DNA of 64,000 nucleotides from assembly GCA_031761405.1 (NCBI GenBank), contig JASEVX010000007.1, positions 64,474,293 to 64,538,292 of the forward strand, given 5' to 3'. Numbering within the stretch: position 1 is the first letter of the stretch; each line of letters opens with the position of its first letter. Shown here piece after piece: positions 1 to 11,437 of this stretch. The translations under genes were made by a program, and so were the position numbers. The stretch is from Serripes groenlandicus. Lineage: Eukaryota > Mollusca > Bivalvia > Cardiida > Cardiidae. The notes below the pieces were generated by a model. It was not told the DNA's origin. It was given only the letters and a program-made list of their open reading frames with translations, and ran no database searches.

Positions 1-187
1 GTCTTTTTGAAAACATAGTGACAAAAGAAGAAATTGCTCAAAACGAGCAATTTCTCCTTTTGCCACAATGTTTTCCACTTTTAGTCATAGGTTTTTCATT
101 CAATTATAGAGATTTTTCTATTTTTTGACAAAATATGTTCAAAGTCATCTGCTGCAGAACTGTTGTATACATGTGGGAAAGGGTTAA
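1..187 (-). mobile_element. piggyBac-like MITE, cut by window start
   Basis: Type A copy in reverse orientation. The central palindrome (TTGCTC...GAGCAA) and the right end with GGGAAAGGGTTAA at 175-187 are present; the left end is outside the window. Confidence 0.85.
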
Positions 188-284
188 AGTTGTATGGGGA
201 GAGATTCTGTTTGACCTCTCATTTTAAAATGTTTTCAAAATGAATTTGCGCTAGAAGCAGCAGAACGTTATCTGTATGAGGGCA

Positions 285-441
285 ATATGTTCTGAAATCC
301 TTATTTGACCCTGTAACCCTATGTTGTGGGAACTGAAAGGAATTGTCTCAATGCGATGGTTCATTTGAGGTCACACATAATTGGGTTTGGTAAGACATTG
401 TGGGGTAAAGAGCTGTATACCCCTCCTAATCAGGACCTGTG
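285..441 (-). mobile_element. CAGAG-family MITE remnant beside exon 3
   Basis: Diverged copy of the family best seen at 53025-53203: AATCCTTATTTGAC, then CCCTATGTT, then a degraded central hairpin, then GAGCTGTATACCCCTCC and CAGGACCT. It ends ~30 bp from the exon 3 splice acceptor. Confidence 0.65.
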
Positions 442-469
442 CTCATTATACTACCATTCTATATTATAG

Positions 470-611
470 GATTATTCATGAGAAAGGTTACACAGAAGAA
501 GAATGTTTACAGTACAGGCCAGTTGTTTACAGCAACACTATACAGTCTATGATAGCCATTATCAGGGCCATGGGCCAACTAAAGATTGATTTTGGACATC
601 CAGATAGGGCT
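470..611 (+). CDS. GNAI: GNAI coding exon 3 (residues 55-101)
   Basis: The 142 bp exon starts after an AG at 468-469 and ends before GTAAGT at 612. Its first base completes the Lys54 codon, so the acceptor splits that codon after its second base. It encodes the start of the helical domain: [12 protein letters not shown], then VVYSNTIQS, then [14 protein letters not shown], close to GNAI1. The helical domain lids the nucleotide pocket. The acceptor is only ~30 bp from the end of a MITE remnant (285-441), and a piggyBac-like MITE end begins ~17 bp after the donor, so the conserved flanks are very short. Confidence 0.97.
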
Positions 612-627
612 GTAAGTATCCATTGTT

Positions 628-705
628 GTTGACCCTTTCTCAAATGCAGAGGCATTTTGAAGCATCTGCGGCAGACGACTTTTAAAAATATTTTGGCAAT
701 TTGAC
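628..705. mobile_element. piggyBac-like MITE, solo end
   Basis: Only the first ~75 bp remain (ACCCTTTCTC through GCGGCAGACGACTTT). It begins ~17 bp after the exon 3 donor. Confidence 0.6.
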
Positions 706-1023
706 AAAATTGTTCCAAATATGTGTTATTTATAGATCATGCAATGAAATTAATGATACTGTCAATGATTCTATTATTGACCACATGCAATTTTGATTGA
801 CAGTCCCTGTGGTTAATTACATGATACATACATGTATGATGGAGCTGTGTCAAATACAAATGGTCTTCGTCCTGTAAGCAAACAGCTCTGTCAGGTCAAT
901 GTACAGTTGTGAGTATAGTCTAAAGCCTTCGTATCAAGAGAATGGAGATTGACGTAGAGTGTGACGACTGTTTGAAGTGTTTGGCTGCACGTTGGTATTA
1001 TCAGTGGTAAAATGGGGACACTA
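706..1023. other. No recognisable feature
   Basis: AT-rich intronic sequence; I see no repeat family, exon or motif here. Confidence 0.5.
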
Positions 1024-1227
1024 TAACCCTTTATCACATGCAGATCTAATCCTCTATGCGTTTTGAAGTATCTGCAACATAATATGTGAGAAAAAGAAAT
1101 TGCTTCAACAGTTTTGATTCTTCACAACAACTACACTTTTTAAATTGTAGAGATTTTCTATTTATATATTTGCCTAGATGTTTGCAAAGTCGTCGTCTGC
1201 AGATTTTTCCTTGCGGAAAAGGGTTAA
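1024..1227 (-). mobile_element. piggyBac-like MITE, decayed
   Basis: TTATCACATGCAG left end and GGAAAAGGGTTAA right end are both present. The centre has lost its palindrome. Confidence 0.7.
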
Positions 1228-1249
1228 CCTCTTCCTGCATGCAATAAAT

Positions 1250-1428
1250 ATGCAGCAGACAAAAATGTAGAAACTCTATAAATGAAAGTAGAATTATTGA
1301 ACAAATATGAAAACATTTGGCAAATGGAGAAATTGCTCATTATGAGCAATTTCTCCATTCGCCACAATGTTTTCAATATTCATATGCTGCTGTAGTGTCA
1401 GAAATCGTCTGTGTGAGGGAATGTGTTA
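1250..1428 (+). mobile_element. piggyBac-like MITE, decayed 5' end
   Basis: Type B copy with an intact central palindrome GAGAAATTGCTCATTATG... and a right end GAGGGAATGTGTTAA. The left terminus is lost. Confidence 0.7.
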
Positions 1429-1500
1429 AAGACTACTTTAGGCTGACAGTGATCTAATGTAGCATTATGTAGGTGTGACTGATGAATGACCTGGGTTTTC

Positions 1501-2507
1501 TAAGACCTTTTCCCACACACAATAATCCGTAGCAGACGACTTTGATAACATTTAGGCTAAAAATGGAATATCTTTAATCCTAATCAAAACAAGTATTTTC
1601 ACGTATTGCCACAATGTTTTCAACTTTTTAGCTCACCTTTCGTGCTCAAGTTCAGTTATTGTGATTGCCCTATGTCATGTGTCTGTCAACATCTTCTCCT
1701 CAGTAACCAGTGGTTAAATTAGGATGAAACTTCACATCAAGCATCCTCTCAATGTACTCTCCAGAATTCCTTATTTCTTTTTGGATCTATGCGGAATTCT
1801 GGTTTCCATTGCAACTACACGAAAAAGAAAAAAAATCTGCTTCTCACAAACTGGTTGGCCAATTTTCAGATGTCTTTGTAGAAATGTTCCTTGGGTGACC
1901 GACCCTCTAGGGGGCGGGCTGTTTTGCATTATACGGCTATAGTGAAAATATTCTCATCCCAAATTGTCTGTCTGAGTTTTGAATATTTTTTTAGAAATTA
2001 TCCTAGGGTGATCCCTTATCTGATACCTTCATGTTGGTTGATTGGTTTAAAAACATTGCCACCATTTCAATTTTTGATGTAGAAATGTTCCTTGGATGAC
2101 CTTTTTTGAGGTTCCTTTAAGCCATGTTTATTGGTCAAAAAACAAGGCCACCATGAGATGGTGATGTTTTGCCTTATATGTCTATAGTGACCAAATCTCC
2201 TCCAAAAGAATCTGGCCGGTTTTTTGTCAAATTAATTTGACAGACAACATAGGGTTGGGTTGTTTCACCTTGTGTCAGTGGAGCACTACTGGTCCTTTTG
2301 GGCATCTAGTTTGGCCTCAAACGAGTTATTGTGCTTTGCACTATGAAAGAATCACATTGAATAAATCAGGCGAGCGATCCAGGGCCATCATGGCACTCTT
2401 GTTTCAGTATTTATACTTTAATTTATAGAGATTTTCATAGTTTTTGCATGAAATTGAATGTTTTTAAAGCTGTCTGCTGCAGATTACTTGTATGTGGGAA
2501 AGGGCTA
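1501..2507 (-). mobile_element. piggyBac-like MITE split by a Helentron-like insert
   Basis: The left part is 1501-1628 (CCTTTTCCCACACAC to TTTTCAACTTTT) and the right part is 2402-2507 (TTATAGAGATTTTC to GTGGGAAAGGGCTAA). Joined, they restore the normal order of the type B element in reverse; 1629-2401 is a later insertion. Confidence 0.75.
1629..2401 (+). mobile_element. Helentron/pearl-like element inside a MITE
   Basis: It starts TAGCTCACC after a T run and ends in a hairpin GGGCCATCATGGC followed by ACTCTTG and then T's. The interior has degraded repeated blocks (CTTGGGTGACC, ATTGGTC, ATGGC). Confidence 0.75.
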
Positions 2508-2807
2508 AAAATGAAAGCATAATTACATTTATTGAATAGAGTTGATAATATTGTGGCAAATAGAGAAATTAATTCTTATGATGAGCAAATGGGTAAAATG
2601 TAAAAATCAAGTAATAATGGATTGTGGATTTGCATATCAAGCATCTATAAGAAAGGGGATACAGTTCTCATATCTATCAATATGAGAAGAAAAGAATGAA
2701 ACTTGTGACTGAATGATTGTTAGACTAATTGTGATTGTGTCTTGAGTGTAAATGAAATATGATAATCTTTGTTCTTATTCATATTATTGCTTTAATTGTC
2801 AGCGTGA
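2508..2807. other. Mostly unassigned, with a decayed MITE trace
   Basis: A short MITE-like trace (TGAATAGAGTTGATAATATTG) is seen near 2538; otherwise nothing recognisable. Confidence 0.4.
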
Positions 2808-2810
2808 CTT

Positions 2811-2985
2811 AACCCTTTCCTATTATATGCATTCTGATGCATCTGCAGCAGAGGACATCATAAAACGTTGTGGCTAAAGGAGAAAGTGCTCACTATTCAT
2901 TTAATCATTATTTCAATTACAATTTTTTTTTGGTAATTATTATCTTGTCTAGATGGATTAATAGCCATCTGCTGAAGACTTGTCA
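2811..2985 (-). mobile_element. piggyBac-like MITE, 3' truncated
   Basis: The left end TTAACCCTTTCCTA and the GCATCTGCAGCAGA block are clear; the second half is decayed. Confidence 0.6.
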
Positions 2986-3040
2986 TTATTTACAGGTATG
3001 CAGTAATAAAAGGGATAATTTGTTCTATTTATAAACATTC

Positions 3041-3272
3041 TTAACCCTTTCCCTCATATGACAATTCTGCAGCAGACGACTTTGAACATATTTTGTCAAA
3101 AGTTGAAAATCTCTATAATTGAATGGATAACCCTGATGACTAAAAGTGGAAAACATTGTGGCAAAAGGAGAAATTGCTCCTTTTTGAGCAACTTCTTCTT
3201 TTGTCACTATGTTTTCAAAAAGACGTCTGCTTCAGAGGTGTCAGAAAGCTTCTATATGAGGGAAAGGGTTAA
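3041..3272 (+). mobile_element. piggyBac-like MITE, complete type A
   Basis: 232 bp from TTAA to TTAA with both CCCTTTCCCTCATA and TATGAGGGAAAGGG ends and a central palindrome. Confidence 0.9.
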
Positions 3273-3601
3273 TTAATAAGTTCTGAAAATATATTATGTT
3301 GGAAACCCAGTTAACTACCCTCATCAAAATGACTGATATGTGCAGACAACACAAATTTAATAATGATTTAGTTAAAAGTGTTGGAATTTGGGAATCTCGA
3401 GATCTGCCCCTAAAATGTCAAGCATTCCTTAGGGGAAAAAATACAATGATTAATTAATTTCCTTTTAAACTTAATAACATTGGAATGCAGGGATAAGCCC
3501 TGACCCAATATTGTTATCACAGGTTCTGTGTTTATATTTGAACAACAGGTTCTAAGGTAACTTCAGCTATTGACCAGTGTCCATTTTAGGATCTAGAAAT
3601 A

Positions 3602-3629
3602 GGGAGGGGGGGGGGGGGGGGGGGGGGGG
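3602..3629. repeat. Poly-G tract
   Basis: An almost pure run of more than 20 G, likely to form G-quadruplex and prone to sequencing error. Confidence 0.9.
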
Positions 3630-3633
3630 ATAT

Positions 3634-3800
3634 CAGAGGTCCAGATAAGGAGGTGTATACAGCTCTTTTTCCCACAATATATTTTTTTTATCATCCAACC
3701 AAACCCTCAATGAGAAGATTCTTATGAGTACTCGCAATATAGGGTTATAAGGTCAAAATAGGCCTTTAGAACATGCAAAATGCCCCGTATCTAGAACTCC
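3634..3800 (+). mobile_element. CAGAG-family MITE
   Basis: CAGAGGTCCAGATAAGG at the left, CCAAACCCTCA... central arm, and ATCTAGAACTCC at the right match the inverted ends of the 53025-53203 family. Confidence 0.75.
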
Positions 3801-3924
3801 TGGCATATCCCTCTGAAAAAGATATTCACTCTCAAGTAGTTATAAATCAAACTTTAACACACACCAGGAATAGAGCTCTCGAGGCTTTTTGCACTTTCTA
3901 AAATCTATATTTGACCTCAAAAAT

Positions 3925-4070
3925 CTCAGAACGTGCAATTTCTCCTTTTGCCACAATGTTTTCCACTTTTTGTCATAGGTTATCCATTCAATTATGGAGA
4001 TTTTCTATGTTTTGACAAAATACGTTCAAAGTCGTCTGCTGCAGAATTGTCGTATGAGTGAAAATTAAAG
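3925..4070 (-). mobile_element. piggyBac-like MITE, right half
   Basis: It runs from the central GTGCAATTTCTCC through CAGAATTGTCGTATGAGTG; the left half is missing. Confidence 0.7.
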
Positions 4071-4514
4071 AAAGATATTGTGGAGGATAGAGCAGGTTCA
4101 GAGAAGACCAGGTTTGGTAGCATTTCTTGTCTCACTTTGTTTTCATAAGTTATAAGTGAATGCAGATGCACCAAATGACATCTCTATAAGGAAAATGTTG
4201 AAAAGATATCATTTCAAGACATCCTCATGGGTTGAAGTTGGGACTTAACAATGTGTGTAAATTATGTAGATAATATTGTTAAGTGTAAATCCGTTTCTTT
4301 TTGGTATTTTACCAAAATCATTTCTACACTTATAATGACATCATTTATAAAAAAAACTCTTGATGAAAGAATGTGGTAAATAGGGTTGGAAACCTTGTTG
4401 AAATGGAAAATCATGAGTGAATATAAAAAATTCCATTTGCAATGTTTTTAAATATTGTGTAATGCAGATTCCTCTAAATATATTTTGAAGTACTTATATT
4501 GATTGCTTTGCACA
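4071..4514. other. No recognisable feature
   Basis: AT-rich intronic sequence without a repeat or exon that I can identify. Confidence 0.4.
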
Positions 4515-5129
4515 TGTCGGTTGGTTGGTCTGTCCATCAGTCTGTAGACCAAAGCTTGTCCGAGTGATAACTCATCAATGCCTGGACCTAGGGTCCTCAA
4601 ACTTGACTTGGATGTTGTGCCTGACCAGTAGATGAACCTTATTTATTTTGAGGTCAAAGGTCAAGGTCACAGTGACCTTGAACACAAATACCTTTTTTAA
4701 GCTTGTCCACGTGATAACTCAACAATGCCTGGACCTATGGTCCTCAAACTTAACTTGGAGGTTGGGAATGACCAGTAGATGAACCCTATTTATTTTGAGG
4801 TCATTGAGTCAAAGGTCAAGATCACAGTGACCATAAAAACAAAAACCTTTTTTAGGCTTGTCCAAGTGATAACTCGACAATGCCTGGACCTGGAGGATAC
4901 ATGTTTATCTGCAAATATCAGTCATCACCACAATGTGATTAAGAACTGTACCTACCATCCTCAAACTTTGAATGAACATTGTTTATAATCTTAAAACTGA
5001 CTCATAGACATCCAATGTGAAATGACAAATCAGCTGGCATTTCCGTCTATGCAAATTTTACTCAATTATCCAAATATTCCTGACAACATGGTACTCAGGG
5101 GGGGCATAATGTTTGACAAACATCTCTTG
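4515..5129 (+). mobile_element. Helentron/pearl-like element with three core repeats
   Basis: Core units begin at AGCTTGTCCGAGTGATAAC (~4552), ~4698 and ~4854, a ~146-156 bp period. The 3' end is GGGGGGCAT... ACATCTCTTG followed by TTATTT. GTCTGTCC microsatellite-like bases lie at the 5' side. The 5' hairpin head is degraded. Confidence 0.7.
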
Positions 5130-5293
5130 TTATTTTATATCTGAACAAGATCAACAGGTTTATATAATCAGCTCGTGCCACCGTTTATCAAGAAATATTG
5201 TTGATAATTACAGTGATGTTGACATTGTTCAGACTTTATTGATGAAATACCAACTTCCTTGCTGCAGAGTGTTAACTTCCTGTGTGTCATTGA

Positions 5294-5513
5294 GTTACCC
5301 TTTCCCACTTACGATTGACCTACAGCAGATGACTATAAAAAGATCTTAAAGCAGCAAAAATATGAAAAAAGTCTGTAAATGAAATAATAATTATTGAATA
5401 GAGTTGAAAATATTGGGGCAAAAGGAGAAATTGCTCATTATAAGCAATTTCTCCTTTAAAAATCGCCTGCAGCAGGGACTTCAAAAAGTGTCTATAGTGG
5501 AAAGGGGGGTTAA
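5294..5513 (+). mobile_element. piggyBac-like MITE, type B
   Basis: Both ends are present (TTACCCTTTCCCAC; AAAGGGGGGTTAA), with a central palindrome and an internal deletion right of centre. Confidence 0.8.
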
Positions 5514-5527
5514 TGTGTTTTTATTAC

Positions 5528-5743
5528 TTAGACCCTTTCTCACATACAATAAATTTTTAGCAGAAAACTGAAAATATCCAGGCTAAAAATATAAGAAAAT
5601 TTATATAGAAAATTATCATTATTGAATAGAGTTGAAAACATCTTGGCAAAATGAAAATGTTCATTATGAGCATTTTCTCCTATTGTCACAATGGTGTCAT
5701 AAGTCATCAGTTGCCAATGCAAGTGCATGTAGGAAAGGGTTAA
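5528..5743 (+). mobile_element. piggyBac-like MITE, type B
   Basis: The left flank mutated to TTAG; the right end is GTAGGAAAGGGTTAA; the central palindrome AAAATG...CATTTT has diverged. Confidence 0.8.
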
Positions 5744-5820
5744 GTATCACCACTTTAATTTATATCTACATCATTTTGTCGTTTATACTGATAAGTTATG
5801 TTGACACTTTTAAGACAATA

Positions 5821-7171
5821 TTTAGCTTCCCTGATTGAAAGTTAGACTAACTTTTGTCATGGTGCAAAATCTGCATGTCCCTGCATTCAATATTTGCCTC
5901 AAAAGACATCCCTGTAACGATTGGGCCAATTACTTTCTTCCATGTTCTGGCAACAGAAAAAAAAACCTCTGAAAATCTTTTGCTAAAGTATTTGACAGAT
6001 TTTAAAATAATGTGTAAGAATTTTCTTTGTGCCTCCTTCAAGCCATGTTGAGTGGTCAAAAACATGGCCACAACGGGATGGAGCTGTTTTACATTATGTG
6101 ACTATAAGGAAACTTACACTCTTCTCCTCCAAAATATCTGGCCGATTTTTGAAATTCTTTTGTAGAATTATTCCCTGGGTGGTCCTGTACCAGATTGGTT
6201 TAAAAAACTTTAAAAATCCTCTTTTTTAAAAGTATGTGGCTAATTTTCAAATAATTTTGTATTAATATTCCTTCTATCAGAGATTATAAGCCATGTTGAT
6301 TGGTCAAAAAATGGCTGCCAGAGTGCAGGTATTTTTTGTCTAAATTGTTCAAAGATTTAAATTCCATGAAGAACATAGGTTGCAGCGACATCAGTAAGGG
6401 TGAAAAATGTCAAAAATTAAAAAAAATCATCACCTGACTTCACTTGACCAATTCCAAGATAATTTTATAAATGTTCTTGGGTGACCCTCTACAAAAATTG
6501 TTCAAGTCATATTGATTGATTGAAACGCATGGCAGCATAAGAATACAAGGGTACAAGGATGATGAATTTTTAACCAAACTTCCGAGGAATGTATTTTTGG
6601 TGGTCCTCTTTTAAAATGTTTAAAGAATAAATTCTATGCAGAACTTAGGTTGTTGAGGCAGCAGAAATGGGGGCAAATGCCAAATATGTTTAAATTCTTT
6701 TCCTCTTAATCAGCTTGTTGGTTTCCAAGATTCCAGCCATATTAACAGGGTGACCAGGTGGCATCAGAAAACGGACAAGATGACAAAACTTTATAAATCC
6801 ATTCTTTTGAAAGTTCTTGTCAGATTTCAAATTAACAAAGCAGAATTGTTCCTCCTGTGATAACATATTGATTGGTTGAAAAACATAGCCAGCAGGGGAT
6901 ATCTGAAAAGGGGTAAAATTAACCTTTAGCGTCAAATGACATCTTGGAAACAACTGGACAAATTTAAACCAAACAGGAATGTTCCTTTTGAGGTCATCTT
7001 TCTAATTGTTTGACGATTCAATGCCTAATATTACAGATGCCCTCTACTGATAAGGTATTTTATTTACAGTGTTCAGTCCTTGCAGCTTCATTCCCAACTT
7101 GATCAAATGTTCCTGGATATTAGCAATTACATATTTGCTACTAAACGGAACCATCTTGGTTGGCCCTCTTG
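5821..7171 (+). mobile_element. Helentron/pearl-like element, long and decayed
   Basis: It begins TTAGCTTCCCTG and ends GGCCCTCTTG followed by T's. Internal blocks repeat: CATGTTGA(G/T)TGGTC with AAAACATGGC, and TTTCAAATAATTTTG with GTAGAAATGTTCC. Confidence 0.65.
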
Positions 7172-7648
7172 TTTCTAAACATGGAAGGAATGATCTCTGG
7201 GTTGTACCCTTTCAAAGTTATTGAAAGAATTTATTTCCATGTAAACTGTGTCATGGCAACAGAATGCAAACACTATAAAGGTGCTGATCACAATTTCGAA
7301 ATGTTAAAACTTCTGTAAATACTGCTAATTGTGACAACAAAGTAAGCACTAAATAGTTCAAAACTATTTGGAAGTAAACGTGGGAAAAAAACAGTCAATT
7401 GAAAGTCAGGAAAATGTCAAAATTTGGCTTACTGGGTATTGTACTAGAAACTTCCCCGAAAGTGAAATGATTACTCTTAATTTTATCACAGAATTATGAT
7501 TCTAATATTTTTTAGGACAAATTTTGAACAGTTTTAAAACTTTGCCTTAACTATCGTTGATCTGGTGATCAGCACCTTTAAGAGCTGTATCATCCAAAAC
7601 TACTGTCCCTATTTCAAAATGATTATCAAATGTCATTGCATTAGTCAT
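7172..7648. other. No recognisable feature
   Basis: Apart from a long A/T-rich unique stretch I see nothing to name here. Confidence 0.4.
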
Positions 7649-8295
7649 TTTATTAGCTCGACTTTTGAAAAAACGAGAGCTATTGTCATGACCCGTTGGC
7701 GGCGGCGGCGTGGTCGTCCGGTTAAGGTTTTTTGATCAGCTCAGCTTTTGTGATCACTCACCGTCCGTCGTCGTCGGCGTCTGTTAACAATTTCCTACAA
7801 ATGACTTCTCCTACTAAACCAATGGACAGATTTCAAAATTACTTCACAGGAATGGTCCTTAGGTGGTCCTCTTTCAAAGTTGTTCAAAGAAATTAATTCC
7901 AAGTAGAATTTTGGTTGCTGCGGCATCAGAAAAGGGAAAAATTGCCAAATCTTAAAAAGTCTTCTTGTCCAAAAGTACTGGCCCGATTTATAAATTATTT
8001 TGCACAAATGTTCCTTGGGGTACCCTCTACCAAGATTGTTGAAATATTTCCGATCCGTCGAAAAACATGGCCGCCAGGGGGCGGAGCTTATTTTCCTTAT
8101 ATGTGCATTGTTAAAACTTTAAAAATCTTCTTGTCCAAAAGTACTGGCCCGATTTAAAAATTATTTTGCACAAATGTTCCTTGGGGCACCCTTTACCAAG
8201 ATTGTTCAAATATTTTTGATCCGTTGAAAAACGTGGCCACCAGGCGGCGGAGCTTGTTTTCCTTATATGTGCATTGTTAAAACTTTAAAAAAGAG
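7649..8295 (+). mobile_element. Helentron/pearl-like element(s), two heads fused
   Basis: A hairpin head TTAGCTCGACTTTTG...GAGAGCTATTG at 7652 is followed by a second start-like segment at ~7735 (GATCAGCTCAGC, TGATCACTCACCGTCCGTC). Two ~120 bp core units with AAGTACTGGCCCGATTT follow (~7970 and ~8140). No 3' hairpin remains. Confidence 0.6.
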
Positions 8296-8334
8296 TTACA
8301 TAATATAGGATATACATTGTACATGTATATATAG

Positions 8335-9795
8335 TTAAGCCCTTTCCCACCTGCAGACGCATTTTGACACAATAGCAGCAGACGACTTTTTAAAACATTG
8401 TGGCTAAAGGTGAAATTGCTCATGATGAGCAATTTCTCCTTTTGCCACAATGTTTTTGACTTTATCTAACAATTAAGCTTAGACTCTTCAGGGCTCTCAC
8501 TAGGCTAAAATTTTAGGGAGAAGTGACTTCGCCCTCCAGACAATTTAGGGCGAAGTGGGGAGACTTAAGGGAGAAGTGATATTTCTTGTGTGTCGTTACG
8601 TGTTGTAATCGCATCGTAAATTGCATCGATTGGGATAGAACACATTTACTTAAACAAAGATGAATGTTTTATTATTTTATTTTAATTATGATTATCACAT
8701 GAAGTTCTAAAATTGTTTTTCCCTAAGAGTAGTTGCGATCCGAACATTATGTTCTAAAGTAGCAGAAATTATTAATTAATGAAACTACCTTTTACTCGCC
8801 GTCCATTAAAGGTGTCAGGCATTTTGTAAACAAGCCGATCGTAAGTGTCATAAACAACGTAAATTATTTTGTAAACAAGTCGATCGTAGGCCTAAGTGTC
8901 ATAAACAACGTAAATTATTTGTATCGGGTTTGCGATCCGAACATTGTGTTCTAAAGTCGCCGAAATATAATTTATGAAGCTACATTTTACTCGCCGTGTA
9001 AAGGTTAAAGGCATTTTGTGAAGAAGTCTGTCGTAAGTGTCATAAACAACGTAAATTATTTGTATCGGCCAAACATACACACTCTTTACAAGTAGAATTG
9101 AGGTATTGTCTTTTGATTGGTTAATTCCAAATAGTATGACACCCCCATGCTACAGCATTTAATATGAATCCCCTAAAAAAATATCTAAAAAATCTCCTTT
9201 TCTCAATTATTGAAGACGATTATCTCATTAAACCATGAATAGATTCACAATATTATTTATACTATTGAAAGGGTTAAAACATTATTCGACTTCCATCTCA
9301 TTTACATCGGCTACGTATTTAATGTTTTATCAGGGGGGGCATCATAATATTTGATAAGACGATCGGTTCTTTGATTATGCAAATTGGACTAAAGGTCACG
9401 ATTTTGATTGGTTCTACGTCATTGTGTGTGTTAAATGATTTGATTCTTCAGCTTTTACTGGATATACACTCTCAGATGTCAAATAACTTATTACGCAACT
9501 GTGTATATCAAGAACTGTATACATCGATTCGACATGGTGCGTGACCGTGATCATTTTAACATGATAGGACAAAATTGTCGGCGAAGTCAACTTCGCTTTG
9601 ACTGAGAATTTGGGCGAAGTCGACTTCGCTTTGATCGAAATGAATGGGCGAAGTCAGAACTTTTTAGGCGACCACTTCGCCCAAATCGCCCCCTCGTGAG
9701 AGCCCTGCTCTTACGGTAAATGGAGATATTATATGTTTTTGTCACTGTTTTTGAAGTCGTCTGCTGCAGATTTGTTGTATGAGGGAAGGGGTTAA
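8335..9795 (-). mobile_element. piggyBac-like MITE split by a CAGGG element
   Basis: The left part is 8335-8488 (TTAAGCCCTTTCCCACC to TAAGCTTAGACTCTT) and the right part is 9708-9795 (CTCTTACGG to GGAAGGGGTTAA). Removing 8489-9707 and one CTCTT rejoins a type B MITE. Confidence 0.85.
8489..9707. mobile_element. CAGGG element, 1.2 kb, 5 bp TSD
   Basis: Terminal inverted repeats are CAGGGCTCTCAC at the left and GTGAGAGCCCTG at the right, flanked by CTCTT on both sides. Clusters of GCGAAGTCGACTTCGC-like subterminal motifs lie near both ends. The interior holds ATTGG boxes (9116, 9407) and TACGTCA (9415). There is no transposase frame. A ~100 bp segment is duplicated inside (GTCATAAACAACGTAAATT three times, 8847-9060). 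Confidence 0.8.
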
Positions 9796-10022
9796 CCCTT
9801 TCCATCATACGACAATTCTGCAGCAGACGACTTTGAACTTATTTTGTCAAAACATAGAAAATCTCCATAGTTGAATGGATAAACCTATTACAAAAAGTGG
9901 AAAACATTGTGGCAAAAGGAGAAATTGCACGTTTTGTGCAATTTCTTCTTTTGTCACTATGTTTTCAAAAAGCTGTCTGCTGCAGAGGCGTCAGAAAGCG
10001 TCTATATGAGGGAAGGGGTTAA
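9792..10022 (+). mobile_element. piggyBac-like MITE, complete type A
   Basis: 231 bp copy that shares its left TTAA with the right end of the preceding MITE. Confidence 0.92.
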
Positions 10023-10136
10023 TGCAGCTAACGGTCATCAGTACAAATCAGGGTCACACTATTCTTATATTAATTACTTTACTGCATCAAGTAATATGAG
10101 ACTTTCTAAGTAAATTAGTATGTACACAGTAACTTC

Positions 10137-10157
10137 TATATATATATATATATATAA
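10137..10157. repeat. (TA)n microsatellite
   Basis: About ten TA units. Confidence 0.9.
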
Positions 10158-10388
10158 ATATAGAAGTAAGTGACTTCTTTTAAAGTTAATTCTGTTCAGT
10201 TAGGTGGGGGATATGGGATCATTATAGTCCTCTCGTTGTAACTTGCACTGTATTTATTGATGAAGTGTATGTAAGAAATAATATATAAAATGTTCTCCTT
10301 CTTTAACCAAAGGTTTCTATAGCAACAGTCACTACTAGGCTCTTAAACAATATCCATTATTGACCAATATTTTGTGTTTCATTTGTCC

Positions 10389-10605
10389 TTAACCCTATCC
10401 TACTTGCAGATACATTTGCAGCAGGCGACTTTTATAACCATTGTGACAAAAGGAGAAACTGCTCAAATTGTGCAATTTCTCCTTTTGTCACAATGTTTTC
10501 AACTCTATTTAATAATTAAATTCTCATTTATGGAGATATTTTACATGTTTGCCAATTTTTTCGAAGCCGTCTGCTGCAGAATTGTTGTATGTAGGAAAGG
10601 GTTAA
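10389..10605 (-). mobile_element. piggyBac-like MITE, complete type B
   Basis: TTAACCCTATCC left end, central palindrome, TAGGAAAGGGTTAA right end. Confidence 0.88.
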
Positions 10606-10819
10606 AAGAATTATAGGATATCATGCAAACGGTGTGTCTCACCTAATTTGTCTATCTTTTGATGTCAAAAAGTTGGGGCTTGGGGAATTTTTAACTATCT
10701 TACCTTTGTTTGAAAGAACTAGAAATAGTGATGAGCATTGGATGCAGTCACAGTTTGGGAATTTGAAACTTTTTCTGCACAAGTTTAATGTACCTTTGTC
10801 TTTCTTTTTTTGTGATTTT

Positions 10820-11437
10820 TAGCTCACCAGAGCACGAAGTGCTCAAGGTGAGTTTTTGTTATCGCCCTTTGTCCGTCGTTCGTCGTCCATCGTCAACATT
10901 TGCTTGTTAACACTCGAGAGGCAACATTTTGCATCCAATCTTCATGAAAGTTTATCAGAACATATATCTCCATCAAATCTAAGTTCGAAACTGGGTCATG
11001 TTGGGTCAAAGACTAGGTCACTAGGCCAAATTTAAGGAAAATCTTTTTAACACTCTGGAAGTCACATTTTTGGCTTGAGCATGTTGAAATGTTTTCAGAA
11101 AGTTTGTCTTGATGATATCTAGGCCAGGTTTGAATATGGGTCATATGAGGTAAAAAATTAGTAGGCCAAAATCTTTTTGAAGAACAATCTTGTTATCACT
11201 CTGGAAGCTGCATTTTTGGCTTGAGCATGTTGAAACTTTGTCAGAATATTTGTCTTCATGATATCTAGGCTAAGTTTGAATATGTAGTTTGAACACTATA
11301 GAGATCACATTTTTGATCTGAGCAGCTTGAAATTTTGTCAGAAAGTTTGTCTTGATGATATTGCCATTGGCGCTGAAAGAGTTGCCTTAAATAGCCCATT
11401 CTCAGGTGAGCGATTCCATGGCCTCATGGCCCTCTTG
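10820..11437 (+). mobile_element. Helentron/pearl-like element
   Basis: The hairpin head TAGCTCACC...GCACGAAGTGC...GGTGAG follows a T run. GTCCGTCGTTCGTCGTCC comes next, then about three ~145 bp core units (TTTTTGGCTTGAGCATGTTG). The 3' hairpin GGCCTCATGGCCC is followed by TCTTG. Confidence 0.85.

Noticed and set aside
3602..3629. Poly-G tract as a telomeric or origin signal
   Set aside because: It is a plain homopolymer next to a MITE end, more likely expansion or sequencing noise.
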